From assembly GCF_003716585.1 (NCBI RefSeq), contig NZ_PTJO01000003.1, positions 751,227 to 815,226 on the forward strand: a stretch of 64,000 nt of DNA, written 5' to 3'. Below the pieces are notes generated by a model. That model did not search any database. It worked only from the letters and a program-made list of their open reading frames with translations, and was not told where the DNA came from. Shown here piece by piece: positions 44,827 through 55,395 of the stretch (positions are counted from its first letter, which is position 1; the number at the start of each line of letters is the position of its first letter). Origin of the DNA: Corynebacterium alimapuense. Its GTDB lineage: Bacteria > Actinomycetota > Actinomycetes > Mycobacteriales > Mycobacteriaceae. Position numbers and translations under genes: made by a program.

Positions 44827-46569
44827 CTAGCTGAGCTCGGCAGGAGCCGGGGTCTGAGTCTTTTCTGCCCGTTCATCGTGGTGGCCGGTGTGCGCCTCAC
44901 GGCGCATCCGCTCAACCATGTGCGGGTAGTGCAGCTCGAACGCAGGGCGCTCGGAGCGGATACGAGGCATGGAGGTGAAGTTGTGGCGCGGCGGCGGGCA
45001 AGAAGTAGCCCACTCGAGGGAGTTGCCGTAGCCCCAAGGATCGTCGACCGTAACAACCTCGCCGTAACGCCAAGACTTGAAGATGTTCCAGACGAACGGA
45101 ATAACGGAGGCGCCGAGTAGGAAGGAGAAGACCGTGGAGATCTGGTTGAGGGTAGTGAACCCATCAGAGTCCAAGTAGTCAGCGTAACGACGCGGCATGC
45201 CCATGTTGCCCAACCAGTGCTGGACGAGGAAGGTGCCGTGGAATCCGACGAAGGTCAGCCAGAAGTGAATCTTGCCCAAGCGCTCGTCGAGCATACGGCC
45301 GGTCATCTTCGGGAACCAGAAGTAAACGCCAGCGAAGGAAGCAAAGACCACGGTGCCAAAGAGCGTGTAGTGGAAGTGTGCGACCAGGAAGTAGGAGTCT
45401 GCGAGCTGGAAGTCCAGCGGCGGGGAGGCCAACATAATGCCGGTCAGACCACCGAAGAGGAAGGTAGCCAGGAAGCCGACGGCGAAGATCATCGGGGTTT
45501 CCCAGGTGATATGACCCTTCCACATGGTGCCCACCCAGTTGAAGAACTTAACGCCGGTGGGGACCGAGATCAGGAACGTCATGAAGGAGAAGAACGGCAG
45601 GAGGACCGCGCCAGTGACGAACATGTGGTGAGCCCACACAGCCATGGACAGCGCACCAATAGACAAGGTAGCGAAGACTAGGCCGATGTAGCCGAACATC
45701 GGCTTACGGGAGAACACCGGGATAACCTCAGAGATCACGCCGAAGAACGGCAGTGCCAGGACGTAGACCTCAGGGTGTCCGAAGAACCAGAACAGGTGCT
45801 GCCACAGGATGGCGCCACCATTGCCGGTGTCGTAGATGTGTCCGCCAAGCTTGCGGTCGTAGAGAACGCCGAGGGCGGCGGCCAGCAGCAGCGGGAAGAT
45901 CATCAGAGCGATGACAGAGGTAACGAAGATGTTCCAGGTAAAGATCGGGAGACGGAACATGGTCATGCCCGGTGCACGCATCGTCAGGATGGTGGTCAGC
46001 ATGTTGATCGCGGAGGCGACAGTACCGACGCCGGTTGCGCCAACACCAATGATCCACAGGTCAGCACCAACACCAGGGGTGTGAACCGAGTCCGACAGCG
46101 GGGAGTACATGGTCCAACCGAAGTCAGCAGCACCACCCGGGGTCAGGAAGCCGGCCAGCATAGCCACGCCACCGATGGTGGTGATCCAGAAGCCGAAGGC
46201 GTTCAGTCGCGGGAAGGCAACGTCAGGAGCGCCGATCTGCAGCGGAAGGACGTAGTTGGCGAAGCCCCAGACAATCGGGGTACCAAACAGCAGCAGCATC
46301 ACAGTGCCGTGCATGGTGAACAGCTGGTTGAACTGCTCATTAGAAAGGAACTGCATGCCCGGAGAGAAAAGCTCTGCACGGATCAGCAGCGCCATAAGGC
46401 CACCGAGGAAGAAGAAGCTAAACGACATAATGATGTACATAATGCCGAGCTGCTTGTGGTCGGTGGTGGTCAGCATCATCCAGGCCTTGGAGCCCTTACG
46501 GGCATGGCCTGTAGGTTCAGGACGTTCGGGCTGGACGTGATCGTCCACCCTAGGTGCCACTGCGGTCAT
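44827..46569 (-). CDS. ctaD: Cytochrome c oxidase subunit I
   Basis: A 580-residue, 12-helix core subunit of the aa3 oxidase that reduces O2 and pumps protons. [12 protein letters not shown] opens the first helix; [10 protein letters not shown] carries the CuB His with the cross-linked Tyr; H-F-H-Y-T-L-F-G holds the haem ligands. ATG 46569 has a perfect AGGAGGAACT upstream, so the upstream frame is excluded. Subunits II and III are not in the window. The upstream region carries a 20-bp palindrome. The CopD-CtaG protein at 4.8 kb probably assists its copper loading. Confidence 0.97.
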   Translation of the reverse strand: MTAVAPRVDDHVQPERPEPTGHARKGSKAWMMLTTTDHKQLGIMYIIMSFSFFFLGGLMALLIRAELFSPGMQFLSNEQFNQLFTMHGTVMLLLFGTPIVWGFANYVLPLQIGAPDVAFPRLNAFGFWITTIGGVAMLAGFLTPGGAADFGWTMYSPLSDSVHTPGVGADLWIIGVGATGVGTVASAINMLTTILTMRAPGMTMFRLPIFTWNIFVTSVIALMIFPLLLAAALGVLYDRKLGGHIYDTGNGGAILWQHLFWFFGHPEVYVLALPFFGVISEVIPVFSRKPMFGYIGLVFATLSIGALSMAVWAHHMFVTGAVLLPFFSFMTFLISVPTGVKFFNWVGTMWKGHITWETPMIFAVGFLATFLFGGLTGIMLASPPLDFQLADSYFLVAHFHYTLFGTVVFASFAGVYFWFPKMTGRMLDERLGKIHFWLTFVGFHGTFLVQHWLGNMGMPRRYADYLDSDGFTTLNQISTVFSFLLGASVIPFVWNIFKSWRYGEVVTVDDPWGYGNSLEWATSCPPPRHNFTSMPRIRSERPAFELHYPHMVERMRREAHTGHHDERAEKTQTPAPAELS

Positions 46570-46656
46570 AGTTCCTCCTGGATACGAGACAAGGCCCGAC
46601 AAGCGTCCTGCCAAGCTGTTACTGGGCCTCATCATAAAGGACTCGTAAGATAATTT

Positions 46657-46676
46657 TCCAGCCCTGCAGGGCTGGA
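46657..46676. promoter_or_regulatory. Perfect 20-bp palindrome upstream of ctaD
   Basis: TCCAGCCCTGCAGGGCTGGA, 88-107 bases before the ctaD ATG, followed on the minus strand by AAAATTATCTTA, which contains -10-like bases. Candidate operator or mRNA leader hairpin. Confidence 0.5.
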
Positions 46677-46815
46677 GACAACGATTAGTCTAACCCCTCA
46701 TGCCACCGAAAATGTTCCGGATGTCGACAGATCACTCCCAAATGGACGCAAAACGCCCATCGCCCTATCATCGAGTGACCACCGACACATTTTCAGGCCA
46801 GGTTATTTATATTCA

Positions 46816-46857
46816 TTGATCACTGCTGCCCATTTTCATCCCCCCAGTAGTGATCAA
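46816..46857. repeat. 13-bp inverted repeat between nrdF and ctaD
   Basis: TTGATCACTGCTG (46816-46828) pairs with CAGTAGTGATCAA (46845-46857), one wobble. It lies about 108 bases after the nrdF stop and about 250 before ctaD; terminator or operator. Confidence 0.5.
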
Positions 46858-46964
46858 CCTTTAGGTTGAGGGGAACTAAAAATGGCCGCCTCCGACGAAG
46901 TGAGCGCCTAGTTAGACACCCACGATCGTCGATAAGCGGCCGTTAAATAGTGAGGACGAGGGAA

Positions 46965-48086
<1,122 letters not shown>

Positions 48087-48254
48087 TCAGGGCGCAGGCT
48101 GGCAGTAGACTCTCGACGCCCGAAGCGCCACCGACGTGCAACCACCTGCCGCCAGAAGGTGCAAGTACTTTGCCCAAATCTAGTTAGGGGGTGATCCGCT
48201 CGGAAGTAGGTAGCGGGGAGACCGAAACCTCGCCCCTGCCAATTAGCCTCGGTT

Positions 48255-48260
48255 TATAAT
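48255..48260 (+). promoter_or_regulatory. -10 element of the GntR-type gene
   Basis: A perfect TATAAT 43 bases before the ATG. No clear -35 is seen, which is common in actinobacteria. Confidence 0.5.
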
Positions 48261-48303
48261 TGAAGGTCCAGGCAGCTTCCCGACTCCCGAAGGAAATTCC
48301 CCG

Positions 48304-49038
48304 ATGCCCGACTCTTCCTCCATCAAAGTGGCTCCACTGCTTACTGCAGTGCTCAATGAGCTTGGTCAAGAGATTATCACCGGGACATTGCCGGAGGGAG
48401 CCACGTTCACTCTCAACGATATCGGTGGACGCTTCGATATTTCACGGACCGTCGCCCGAGAAGCCATGCGCGCACTGGAACAACTCGGGTTGGTGGCTTC
48501 TTCTCGAAGAGTCGGGATCACGGTTCTGCCGCGTTCATCTTGGGCAGTATTTGATCAATCGGTGATCAATTGGCGGCTAGTGGCAGAACCTGAACGCCAC
48601 TCGCAGCTGCGTTCACTCAATGAACTCCGCATCGGTGTGGAGCCGCAGGCCGCTCGTAGCGCAGCACAATGGGCACTACCCGAACAACGCACAGAGCTAG
48701 TCGAGCTGGCCGAGAAGCTCCGCCAGCTAGGTGAGACCGGCCAAGGGACCTCTACCGAATTTCTCGAAGCAGACATCCGCTTCCATAGCCTGCTGCTCCT
48801 AGCCTCTGGAAATGAGATGTTCGCTGCACTAACCCCCTCATTGATCAGTGTCCTCGAGGGGCGAACCCGCTACGGATTACAGTCCACCTGGCCGGGACCA
48901 GAGGGTCTAGCCGCTCATGAACAACTGGCACAGGCGATCGCCAACGGTGATGGCGAAAGCGCCGAATCCCAATCCAGGCAACTGCTGACCAAGGTCAACC
49001 AATCCCTGATTGGGCATCCGCCGCGTGAGGAGACTTAG
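48304..49038 (+). CDS. GntR/FCD-family regulator, GntR1-like
   Basis: A 244-residue regulator. Residues ~10-75 form the GntR winged helix ([25 protein letters not shown]). The rest is an FCD ligand domain with D-I-R-F-H-S-L-L-L and several His/Asp residues that may bind a metal and a carboxylate or sugar acid. The place between nrdF and nrdE matches gntR1 of C. glutamicum, a gluconate-responsive regulator of sugar uptake and gluconate genes. AAGGA precedes the ATG. It converges on nrdE and overlaps its stop by four bases. The ligand is inferred from synteny. Confidence 0.85.
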   Translation: MPDSSSIKVAPLLTAVLNELGQEIITGTLPEGATFTLNDIGGRFDISRTVAREAMRALEQLGLVASSRRVGITVLPRSSWAVFDQSVINWRLVAEPERHSQLRSLNELRIGVEPQAARSAAQWALPEQRTELVELAEKLRQLGETGQGTSTEFLEADIRFHSLLLLASGNEMFAALTPSLISVLEGRTRYGLQSTWPGPEGLAAHEQLAQAIANGDGESAESQSRQLLTKVNQSLIGHPPREET

Positions 49039-51203
49039 AGCATGCAGCTAACGCAGCCCTCAACCTCAGTGCCTTCTAGCGCAACCTGACGCATACGGAT
49101 GTAGTACAGAGTCTTGATGCCCTTGCGCCACGCGTAGATCTGCGCACGGTTGATATCGCGGGTGGTAGCGGTGTCCTTGAAAAACAGCGTCAATGACAGC
49201 CCCTGGTCCACGTACTTGGTGGCTACCGCATAGGTATCAATGATCTTCTCGTGGCCGATCTCATAGGCATCTTGGAAGTACTCCAAGTTGTCATTATCCA
49301 TATGTGGCGCAGGGTAGTAGACGCGGCCGATCTTGCCCTCTTTGCGGATCTCTACCTTGGAAGCGATCGGGTGGATCGAGCTGGTGGAGTTGTTGATATA
49401 GGAGATCGACCCGGTCGGCGGCACAGCCTGCAGGTAGCGGTTGTAGATGCCGTGTTCCATCACGTCGGCCTTGAGCTGCGCCCACTGCTCCACAGTGGGG
49501 ATAACCGCCGTGGAGGCGTCGAAGATCGCTGCGACTTTTTCAGTCTTCGGAGCGAAATCGGTCGGGTCGAAACGATCGAAGTAGCTGCCGTCGGCATAGT
49601 CGGAATTCTCGAAGTTGACGAAGCACTCACCACGCTCCCGAGCAATGCGGTTAGATGCCCGCAGTGCCTGATAGAGCACCGCTGCGAAGTAGGAGTTGGT
49701 GAAGTCCAGGCCTTCTTCGGAGCCGTAGTAGATGTGCTCGCGGCCGAGGTAGCCATGCAAGTTCATCTGACCAAGGCCAATGGCGTGGGCGGCGTTATTG
49801 CCCTCCCGAATCGAGGGAACCGAATCGATCGAGGTTGACTCGGCGACAGCCGTCAAACCACGAATAGCGGTTTCAACCGTCTTGCCGAATTCCGGTGAAT
49901 CCATAGCCGTGGCGATGTTGAGCGAGCCAAGGTTGCAGGAGATGTCTTCGCCGACGGTCTCATAGGTGAGATCATCATGATAAATAGAAGGAGTGTTGAC
50001 CTGCAGGATCTCCGAGCAAAGGTTGGACATGTTAACCCGACCCTCGATTGGGTTCGCGGCGTTAACCGTGTCCTCGTACATGATGTAGGGGTAGCCGGAC
50101 TCGAACTGAATTTCAGCCAGGGTCTGGAAGAAGTGGCGTGCTCGGATCTTCGTCTTCCGAATACGTGGGTCTTCCACCATCTCAGCGTAGAGCTCACTGA
50201 CGGAAACATCACCAAAGGGCTTTCCGTAGACGCGCTCGACGTCATAAGGGGAAAATAGGTACATATCATCATCGCGCTTAGCCAGCTCAAAGGTGATATC
50301 CGGGATGACGACGCCCAGCGACAAAGTCTTGATGCGGATTTTCTCGTCGGCATTTTCCCGCTTGGTATCAAGGAAGGACATGATGTCTGGGTGGTGCGCG
50401 TTGAGGTAGACCGCACCTGCGCCCTGCCTGGCGCCAAGCTGGTTGGCATAGGAGAAGGCATCTTCAAGCAGCTTCATCACGGGGATGACGCCTGAGGACT
50501 GGTTCTCAATGTGCTTAATGGGAGCGCCCGATTCACGCAGGTTGCTCAGCAGCAGAGCCACGCCACCGCCGCGCTTGGACAGCTGGAGAGCGGAGTTAAT
50601 GGCGCGGCCGATGGACTCCATGTTGTCTTCAATGCGCAGGAGGAAGCAGGAGACGAGTTCGCCTCGCTGCGCTTTGCCAGCGTTGAGGAAAGTCGGGGTG
50701 GCCGGCTGGAAACGCCCGGACATAATCTCATCGACGAGGTTCTCAGCCAAGGCCTGATCACCGTTGGCCAAAAACAGCGCAGTCATGGAGACGCGATCTT
50801 CGAATCGCTCTAGGTAGCGACGACCGTCGAAAGTCTTAAGGGTGTAAGAGGTGTAGTACTTATAAGCCCCCAGGAAGCTCTGGAAGCGGAATTTGAAGGA
50901 ATAGGCCCGCTTGAACAATGACTTAGCGAACTCGAAGTCATAGAGGTCAAGAACCTCCTGCTCGTAGTAGCGGTTATCTACCAGGTACTTCAGCTTTTCT
51001 TCCAGATCGTGGAAGTACACGGTGTTCTGGTTAACGTGCTGGAGGAAGAACTGGTTCGCGGCCTCTCGATCCATCTCGAACTGGATCTTGCCTTCGTCAT
51101 TATAAAGATTGAGCATCGCGTTGAGCGCGTGATAGTCCAGACGGTCCACCGGCTTAACCGGCTCAGCAACGGACTTTCCCTTGGGCGTGGTCGACTTAGT
51201 CAA
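49035..51203 (-). CDS. nrdE: Class Ib ribonucleotide reductase alpha subunit
   Basis: A 722-residue catalytic subunit converting ribonucleoside diphosphates to deoxy forms. [18 protein letters not shown] and N-L-G-S-L-N-I-A mark the active barrel; the C-terminal C-V-S-C-M-L pair receives electrons from Nrd[14 protein letters not shown] near residue 23 fits the family N-terminus, so the TTG at 51203 is taken as start, though its ribosome-binding site (AAAGG) is 11 bases away. Lies 51 bases after nrdI. Confidence 0.95.
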   Translation of the reverse strand: MTKSTTPKGKSVAEPVKPVDRLDYHALNAMLNLYNDEGKIQFEMDREAANQFFLQHVNQNTVYFHDLEEKLKYLVDNRYYEQEVLDLYDFEFAKSLFKRAYSFKFRFQSFLGAYKYYTSYTLKTFDGRRYLERFEDRVSMTALFLANGDQALAENLVDEIMSGRFQPATPTFLNAGKAQRGELVSCFLLRIEDNMESIGRAINSALQLSKRGGGVALLLSNLRESGAPIKHIENQSSGVIPVMKLLEDAFSYANQLGARQGAGAVYLNAHHPDIMSFLDTKRENADEKIRIKTLSLGVVIPDITFELAKRDDDMYLFSPYDVERVYGKPFGDVSVSELYAEMVEDPRIRKTKIRARHFFQTLAEIQFESGYPYIMYEDTVNAANPIEGRVNMSNLCSEILQVNTPSIYHDDLTYETVGEDISCNLGSLNIATAMDSPEFGKTVETAIRGLTAVAESTSIDSVPSIREGNNAAHAIGLGQMNLHGYLGREHIYYGSEEGLDFTNSYFAAVLYQALRASNRIARERGECFVNFENSDYADGSYFDRFDPTDFAPKTEKVAAIFDASTAVIPTVEQWAQLKADVMEHGIYNRYLQAVPPTGSISYINNSTSSIHPIASKVEIRKEGKIGRVYYPAPHMDNDNLEYFQDAYEIGHEKIIDTYAVATKYVDQGLSLTLFFKDTATTRDINRAQIYAWRKGIKTLYYIRMRQVALEGTEVEGCVSCML

Positions 51204-51254
51204 CTTAAGAGGTGCCTTTCAGATACGAGGGTGGTTCTAGAAGTTGTGTGGCGG

Positions 51255-51707
51255 CTAGTTCTGGCTGCTGACAGTATCTCGGTCGAGGTCTAAGCCGAGT
51301 TGCTTGGCGTTGGTCAGCAGCCCTTCCCGAAGAATACGCACATCCTCAGGAGTGCCCATCAACTCGAAGCGATAAACATAGGGGACCTTGCATTTTGCCG
51401 AAATCACATCACCAGCGGTACCGAAGTCAGAGCCAAAATTAGCGTTGCCGCCAGCCACGACCGCACGGATGAGGCTGCGATTGTGTTCATCATTGAGGAA
51501 CTTAATCACCTGGACGGGTACTGGCTTGGAGTGCTGCCCGCTTATCGACGCCCCTCCCCCATAGGTAGGGCTAATCAGGACGTAGGGCTCATCAACGGTC
51601 AACGGTGGGTCTTTCCGTCGGAGCGGGATCCGCACATTCCGCAGTCCCAGCGACTCAACAAAACGGCGAGTGTTTTCGGTGGCAGATGAGAAGTAGACGA
51701 CCAACAT
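51255..51707 (-). CDS. nrdI: Flavodoxin-like NrdI
   Basis: A 150-residue flavoprotein that supplies the oxidant for Mn-cofactor assembly in Nrd[14 protein letters not shown] is the FMN phosphate loop, and P-T-Y-G-G-G and G-N-A-N-F-G-S-D-F follow. AAGGGG lies about 11 bases ahead of the ATG. It carries copy 6 of the 13-mer. Preceded by a terminator-like hairpin after nrdH. Confidence 0.95.
   Translation of the reverse strand: MLVVYFSSATENTRRFVESLGLRNVRIPLRRKDPPLTVDEPYVLISPTYGGGASISGQHSKPVPVQVIKFLNDEHNRSLIRAVVAGGNANFGSDFGTAGDVISAKCKVPYVYRFELMGTPEDVRILREGLLTNAKQLGLDLDRDTVSSQN
51540..51552 (+). repeat. Copy 6 of the recurrent 13-mer GCTTATCGACGCC
   Basis: Exact copy inside nrdI, antisense to it, over codons for G-A-S-I-S. 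Confidence 0.6.
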
Positions 51708-51751
51708 GATTGCGGTTTTCCCCTTCTAAGCGCAGTCGACCCAGGATGATT

Positions 51752-51783
51752 AAAAACAAAAACCGCCCAGTAACTCTGGACGG
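51752..51783 (-). terminator. Intrinsic terminator between nrdH and nrdI
   Basis: On the minus strand CCGTCCAG pairs with CTGGGCGG (one G-U), loop of 5, followed by TTTTTGTTTTT. It lies about 58 bases after the nrdH stop and should end or attenuate transcription before nrdI. Confidence 0.75.
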
Positions 51784-51840
51784 TGTCGGTATCTTCAGGC
51801 CTCGACTCCCGGCGAGGCCGTTGGAGACAGGTTAGGAAAC

Positions 51841-52074
51841 CTAGGCCACCACTGCTGCGAGGTTATTGATGCGCTCGGGACGGAAACCCGACCAGTGCTC
51901 GCCGTTAGCTTCCACGACGGGAGCCTGTAGGTAGCCCAATGCCAGGACGTAATCACGTGCTTCATCATCAAGGCTGATATCAACGGTCTCGTACGCCAGA
52001 CCAATGCGATCCATAGCCTTTTTAGTGGCCTTGCACTGAACGCAAGCGGGCTTGGTGTAGAGAGTGATAGCCAT
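51841..52074 (-). CDS. nrdH: Glutaredoxin-like NrdH
   Basis: A 77-residue electron donor of class Ib ribonucleotide reductase, reduced by thioredoxin reductase. The redox motif is C-V-Q-C (Cys11, Cys14), followed by D-I-S-L-D-D-E-A-R and the S-G-F-R-P-E-R-I motif at the C-terminus. ATG 52074 follows an AGGA; the frame is open five codons further. First gene of the nrdHIE set, with two NrdR-type boxes about 110-155 bases upstream. Confidence 0.96.
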   Translation of the reverse strand: MAITLYTKPACVQCKATKKAMDRIGLAYETVDISLDDEARDYVLALGYLQAPVVEANGEHWSGFRPERINNLAAVVA

Positions 52075-52180
52075 GGGAGTAATCCTCATTCTTGATATTT
52101 AACGACGGTGTTCATGGGTGTTCATGAATAGTGACGGCCCTCTAATGGACCAGGTGGCCACTACGTGACGACATGACATG

Positions 52181-52228
52181 ACACTATACTTTGTGGTCGA
52201 AACCTGCAACTAGCACTACATGTAGTAG
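52181..52228 (-). promoter_or_regulatory. Pair of NrdR boxes upstream of nrdH
   Basis: ACACTATACTTTGTGG (52181-52196) and GCACTACATGTAGTAG (52213-52228) match the NrdR consensus acaCwAtATaTwGtgt at most positions. Centres are 32 bp apart, three helical turns, the spacing typical of NrdR boxes. NrdR should repress nrdHIE when dATP is abundant. nrdR itself is not in the window. Confidence 0.75.
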
Positions 52229-52429
52229 TTACACCCATGATATTCCCAGGATAGACACTCTTTGACGCCTACATGTTGACCCTCCAGAATTACCGCCATC
52301 CGACGCCAAAACCACACCGATGGGATTTGCCCAGCTCGCCCCTATTCCCGTTATGCAATCGTTACATATCCGCGATCGCCGCTGCCCCCACACATCCTTC
52401 ATCTCTTAGCTTCGGGGCCCAGAAATAGC

Positions 52430-52480
52430 AAAACCGCCCACCCCAATTTCCCCAGAGGGGATTTTAGGATGGGCGGTTTT
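52430..52480 (-). terminator. Terminator after rpmJ
   Basis: AAAACCGCCCA (52430-52440) pairs with TGGGCGGTTTT (52470-52480), the A-run giving U residues in the minus-strand transcript. Confidence 0.75.
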
Positions 52481-52498
52481 GATGACGCCTGGCGTTGC

Positions 52499-52621
52499 TT
52501 AGCCCTGGCGAGCCTTGAAGCGCGGCTCTTTCTTGTTGATCACGAAGACTTTGCCGTGGCGACGCACAACCTGGGCGCCCGGCTTGTTCTTCAGCGACCG
52601 AAGCGACTTGCGAACCTTCAT
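52499..52621 (-). CDS. rpmJ: Ribosomal protein L36, cysteine-free form
   Basis: A 40-residue protein of the large ribosomal subunit, starting [11 protein letters not shown] and ending P-R-F-K-A-R-Q-G. The canonical L36 zinc ribbon (C-x2-C ... C-x4-H) is absent: there is no Cys at all, so this is the zinc-independent (C-minus) form. Such paralogues are often induced under zinc shortage; a Zur box is not obvious in the short upstream region I can see. Stop at 52499, start ATG 52621. It stands alone between nrdH and nadE with a terminator. Confidence 0.93.
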   Translation of the reverse strand: MKVRKSLRSLKNKPGAQVVRRHGKVFVINKKEPRFKARQG

Positions 52622-52822
52622 CGGGCGCTCCTTTCTATTTGCGCGTTAATGGAATGCGACTACTGTCCGGCAGTGGCTGGGATCTTCACCTAAAAAACGA
52701 TGAATCCGTCAGCCATGACACGAGGGGAAATGATACCCGACAACCCAGCAAACCACCAAAACCCAGGGGAGATCTCTTTAATTAGGAAGAAGATCCGCAA
52801 GTACCGGGCTAGCATGGCGGGC

Positions 52823-53650
52823 ATGTCTCAGACACCTAATAGCCTCCAGCAGGAGATCATCACCGCCCTGCATACCCTCCCTAAAATTGATCCTGCCCAG
52901 GAGGTGAACGATCGAGTTAGCTTCCTCGCCGATTATCTCGAAGGCTCAGGAATGTCGGGGTATGTGCTCGGAATCTCCGGCGGCCAGGACTCGGCACTAA
53001 GTGGCCGACTGGCACAGCTAGCAGTGGAGAAGCTGCGCTCCCGCGGCGTAGAAGCCTCGCTATGCGCGGTGCGGCTACCCCACGGCGAACAAGCTGACGA
53101 AGATGACGCTCAGGTATCACTAGGCTTTATTTCCCCAGATCGCACCGTGACCGTCAATATCAAGTCCGCAACCACAGCGATGGATAGCGCGGTCGCTGCC
53201 GCACTAGGCATTGACAATCTCAGCGATTTCAACAAAGGCAATGTCAAAGCCCGCCAACGGATGATTGCGCAATACGCGATTGCCGGCGAACAACGCCTCC
53301 TGGTCATCGGCACCGATCATGCTGCAGAAAACGTCACCGCCTTTTTCACCAAACACGGTGACGGCGCCGCAGACATCCTGCCCCTGGCAGGACTCAATAA
53401 ACGCCAAGGTGCCCAACTGCTCGAGTATCTCGATGCCCCTTGTTCAATCTGGCATAAGACCCCCACCGCAGACCTAGAGGAAGGCCGCCCGGCACTGCCC
53501 GACGAGCAGGCCCTAGGGGTCTCCTACCAGGACATCGATGACTACTTGGAAGGTCGGAACGTCCCAGCAGCTGCCAGCGAGCGGATAGAGCATCTGTGGC
53601 GGGTTGGCGGGCATAAGCGCCAGCTCCCGCCCGGACCGCAGGACGTGTAG
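52823..53650 (+). CDS. nadE: Ammonia-dependent NAD+ synthase
   Basis: A 275-residue enzyme amidating nicotinate adenine dinucleotide to NAD+. S-G-G-Q-D-S at 52-57 is the ATP pyrophosphatase P-loop. G-N-V-K-A-R-Q-R-M and G-T-D-H-A-A-E follow. There is no glutaminase domain, so ammonia is the donor. ATG 52823 fits the N-terminus M-S-Q-T-P-x-S-L-Q-Q-E-I-I; ATG 52814 is possible. Third NAD-salvage gene of the window, monocistronic, closed by a hairpin. Confidence 0.95.
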   Translation: MSQTPNSLQQEIITALHTLPKIDPAQEVNDRVSFLADYLEGSGMSGYVLGISGGQDSALSGRLAQLAVEKLRSRGVEASLCAVRLPHGEQADEDDAQVSLGFISPDRTVTVNIKSATTAMDSAVAAALGIDNLSDFNKGNVKARQRMIAQYAIAGEQRLLVIGTDHAAENVTAFFTKHGDGAADILPLAGLNKRQGAQLLEYLDAPCSIWHKTPTADLEEGRPALPDEQALGVSYQDIDDYLEGRNVPAAASERIEHLWRVGGHKRQLPPGPQDV

Positions 53651-53684
53651 CCAAATTGGCACACTGACCCCTAGATGGCAGAAG

Positions 53685-53722
53685 ACTGGCCTGGATGGAC
53701 TAATGAGTCAATCCAGGCCAGT
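53685..53722. terminator. Hairpin between convergent nadE and flavin-fold gene
   Basis: ACTGGCCTGGAT pairs with ATCCAGGCCAGT, with an inner GACT/AGTC stem. Bidirectional in position. Confidence 0.75.
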
Positions 53723-53764
53723 TTCTGAATACAAGAAGCTTCCCCGAGCGGGATTCTGGAAAAA

Positions 53765-54187
53765 TTAGTAGCGCTCCGGTTCTTCTGCAATATCAAACTC
53801 ACGGCCAGAGATGTCATCGGCGCTCACGCACACCCAATTGTATTTCAGGGTCGGTGCCCACGGTTTCAAATTCAGGGAGTCAGCGTAGGAGATCTCTTTG
53901 GAGTCACTCAGAACGCGAGCATTGCCACGGATAATCACTGACCATGCAGTACCGTCTACGACTCCATCACCTTCAAAAAGCACGTCTTGATTAAGGCTGA
54001 TAGTAAACAGCTTTGACCCTTCGGCCGTGCGGAAATAAATCGATCCCTCGTCGATGACGAAATTAACGGGAAAAATATCGATCTCTTCAGAGCGACGAAC
54101 CACAATCCGGCCCGGCTGCACTCCGGCAAGGCGAGCGAGGGACTGTTCAGCGCTCAGCGATCGGAAAACTTCTTCATTCAGTGTCAT
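53765..54187 (-). CDS. Pyridoxamine 5'-phosphate oxidase-like flavin/F420-fold protein
   Basis: A 140-residue split-barrel protein. P-V-N-F-V-I-D-E-G-S-I-Y-F-R-T-A-E-G-S-K-L is the characteristic PNPOx-like beta-barrel and phosphate-binding segment; V-L-F-E-G-D-G-V-V-D and W-S-V-I-I-R-G-N-A-R-V continue the fold. Members bind FMN, F420 or haem; cofactor and substrate cannot be told. True PdxH is longer. Stands alone before the tRNA-Ala pair. Confidence 0.8.
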   Translation of the reverse strand: MTLNEEVFRSLSAEQSLARLAGVQPGRIVVRRSEEIDIFPVNFVIDEGSIYFRTAEGSKLFTISLNQDVLFEGDGVVDGTAWSVIIRGNARVLSDSKEISYADSLNLKPWAPTLKYNWVCVSADDISGREFDIAEEPERY

Positions 54188-54243
54188 GGCTTTATTTTAG
54201 TCTTTTGGGCACTCTCACTGCAGCGACGCTCCCCCCGGATAGC

Positions 54244-54282
54244 AAAAACCGGCCCCCGCACCATTGCTGGGCGGGAACCGGT
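54244..54282 (-). terminator. Terminator of the tRNA-Ala pair
   Basis: ACCGGCCCCCGC pairs with GCGGGAACCGGT apart from an internal two-base mismatch. AAAAA before it gives a U-run on the minus strand. Confidence 0.65.
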
Positions 54283-54293
54283 TGTACTTAAAG

Positions 54294-54366
54294 TGGAGCT
54301 AAGGGGACTCGAACCCCTGACCCCCACACTGCCAGTGTGGTGCGCTACCAGCTGCGCCATAGCCCC
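54294..54366 (-). tRNA. tRNA-Ala (anticodon GGC), copy 2
   Basis: GGGGCTA (54360-54366) pairs with TAGCTCC (54295-54301), loop CTGGCAG gives GGC, no encoded CCA. Identical to the copy at 54408. Confidence 0.95.
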
Positions 54367-54407
54367 TTAAGTATTATTCATTTATCAAAGTTTCCCGGAG
54401 GAAACAG

Positions 54408-54480
54408 TGGAGCTAAGGGGACTCGAACCCCTGACCCCCACACTGCCAGTGTGGTGCGCTACCAGCTGCGCCATAGCCCC
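54408..54480 (-). tRNA. tRNA-Ala (anticodon GGC), copy 1
   Basis: Same 73 bases as the next copy, 41 bases apart; the two are transcribed together. No encoded CCA. Confidence 0.95.
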
Positions 54481-54558
54481 TTACTTTCAACTCTCATTAA
54501 CTTACACGTGACCTGATCAGGCGAACAAATCCACAGGTAGAGCCACCTTTGCCAGACA

Positions 54559-54597
54559 GTTCAATGGGCACACCTGCAGAAGGTGTGCCCATTGAAC
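54559..54597. terminator. 17-bp hairpin after the DsbA-like gene
   Basis: GTTCAATGGGCACACCT pairs perfectly with AGGTGTGCCCATTGAAC (loop GCAGA), 20 bases after the stop. No U-run. Confidence 0.6.
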
Positions 54598-54616
54598 TCA
54601 TCCAAGACCTAAGAGG

Positions 54617-55351
54617 TTAGGACGCGAGCACGACATCCATCCACTGGCTAATGTCCTCGACGTCGACGTCCTGGCCATCTTGCAGAACACGCGGGGAAGA
54701 AACCTCTCCGGTTTCCTCGTCCAGCAGTGCGATATTGCTTGCAGTCAGGTCCTCAGCCTGCTCCTGGTATTCCCCGGAACGAATCGCCTCGGCTACCTCG
54801 TCGGAGGCGCCAAGCTGAGCTGCGGCCTCTGCGAAGTCCTCGTTAGACCACTGGTTGTAGATATCTTCCTGGTCCTCGAGCAAGAGAGTGCGGTAGTTCC
54901 AGAACAGTTCTGCGTCGCCAGAATCGGCAGTAGCCAGAACTGCTGCCGCTGCCATAGTGGAATGGCCATCGGTGCCGGTTTGATCTAGGAAATTCATGGT
55001 GCGAATGTTGACCACGAGCTCACCAGCCTCGATGGCTTCCTGCATCTGCTCATCAGTCTGTTCGGCCAACAACGAGCAGTAGTGGCAGGAATAATCCTCA
55101 AAAAGATCGACCGTCGGAACATCTGCAGCGACATCATCAGCAGCCAAGGTCACGGCGTTGTCATCGACCACAGCAGAGAAAGTGACCTCAGTAACCTCTC
55201 GGTCAGCCACATATTCGGTCTTTGCACCCTGGCTGGACCAGACGATATAGCCGATGACTATCGCGGCGATTGCTACCACTGCAACAATCGCCCAAAGGAA
55301 GCCGCTGCCGCCCTTGGAATTTGGGTCACTGACTTTGTTGGACGTGCTCAT
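54617..55351 (-). CDS. Membrane-anchored DsbA-family thioredoxin-fold protein
   Basis: A 244-residue protein. One N-terminal membrane helix (about 18-38) places a DsbA-like domain outside. The redox motif is C-H-Y-C (Cys89, Cys92) in F-E-D-Y-S-C-H-Y-C, and a late S-S-P-R-V-L matches the cis-Pro loop region. It likely forms or shuffles disulfides in exported proteins. AAGGAAGAG precedes the ATG. It follows the MauE/DoxX-like gene by 44 bases on the same strand, making a redox pair. Confidence 0.88.
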   Translation of the reverse strand: MSTSNKVSDPNSKGGSGFLWAIVAVVAIAAIVIGYIVWSSQGAKTEYVADREVTEVTFSAVVDDNAVTLAADDVAADVPTVDLFEDYSCHYCSLLAEQTDEQMQEAIEAGELVVNIRTMNFLDQTGTDGHSTMAAAAVLATADSGDAELFWNYRTLLLEDQEDIYNQWSNEDFAEAAAQLGASDEVAEAIRSGEYQEQAEDLTASNIALLDEETGEVSSPRVLQDGQDVDVEDISQWMDVVLAS

Positions 55352-55395
55352 TTATTGTCTCTTCCTTGCTCTTGTTTTCGAATACCGGGCGCGTC

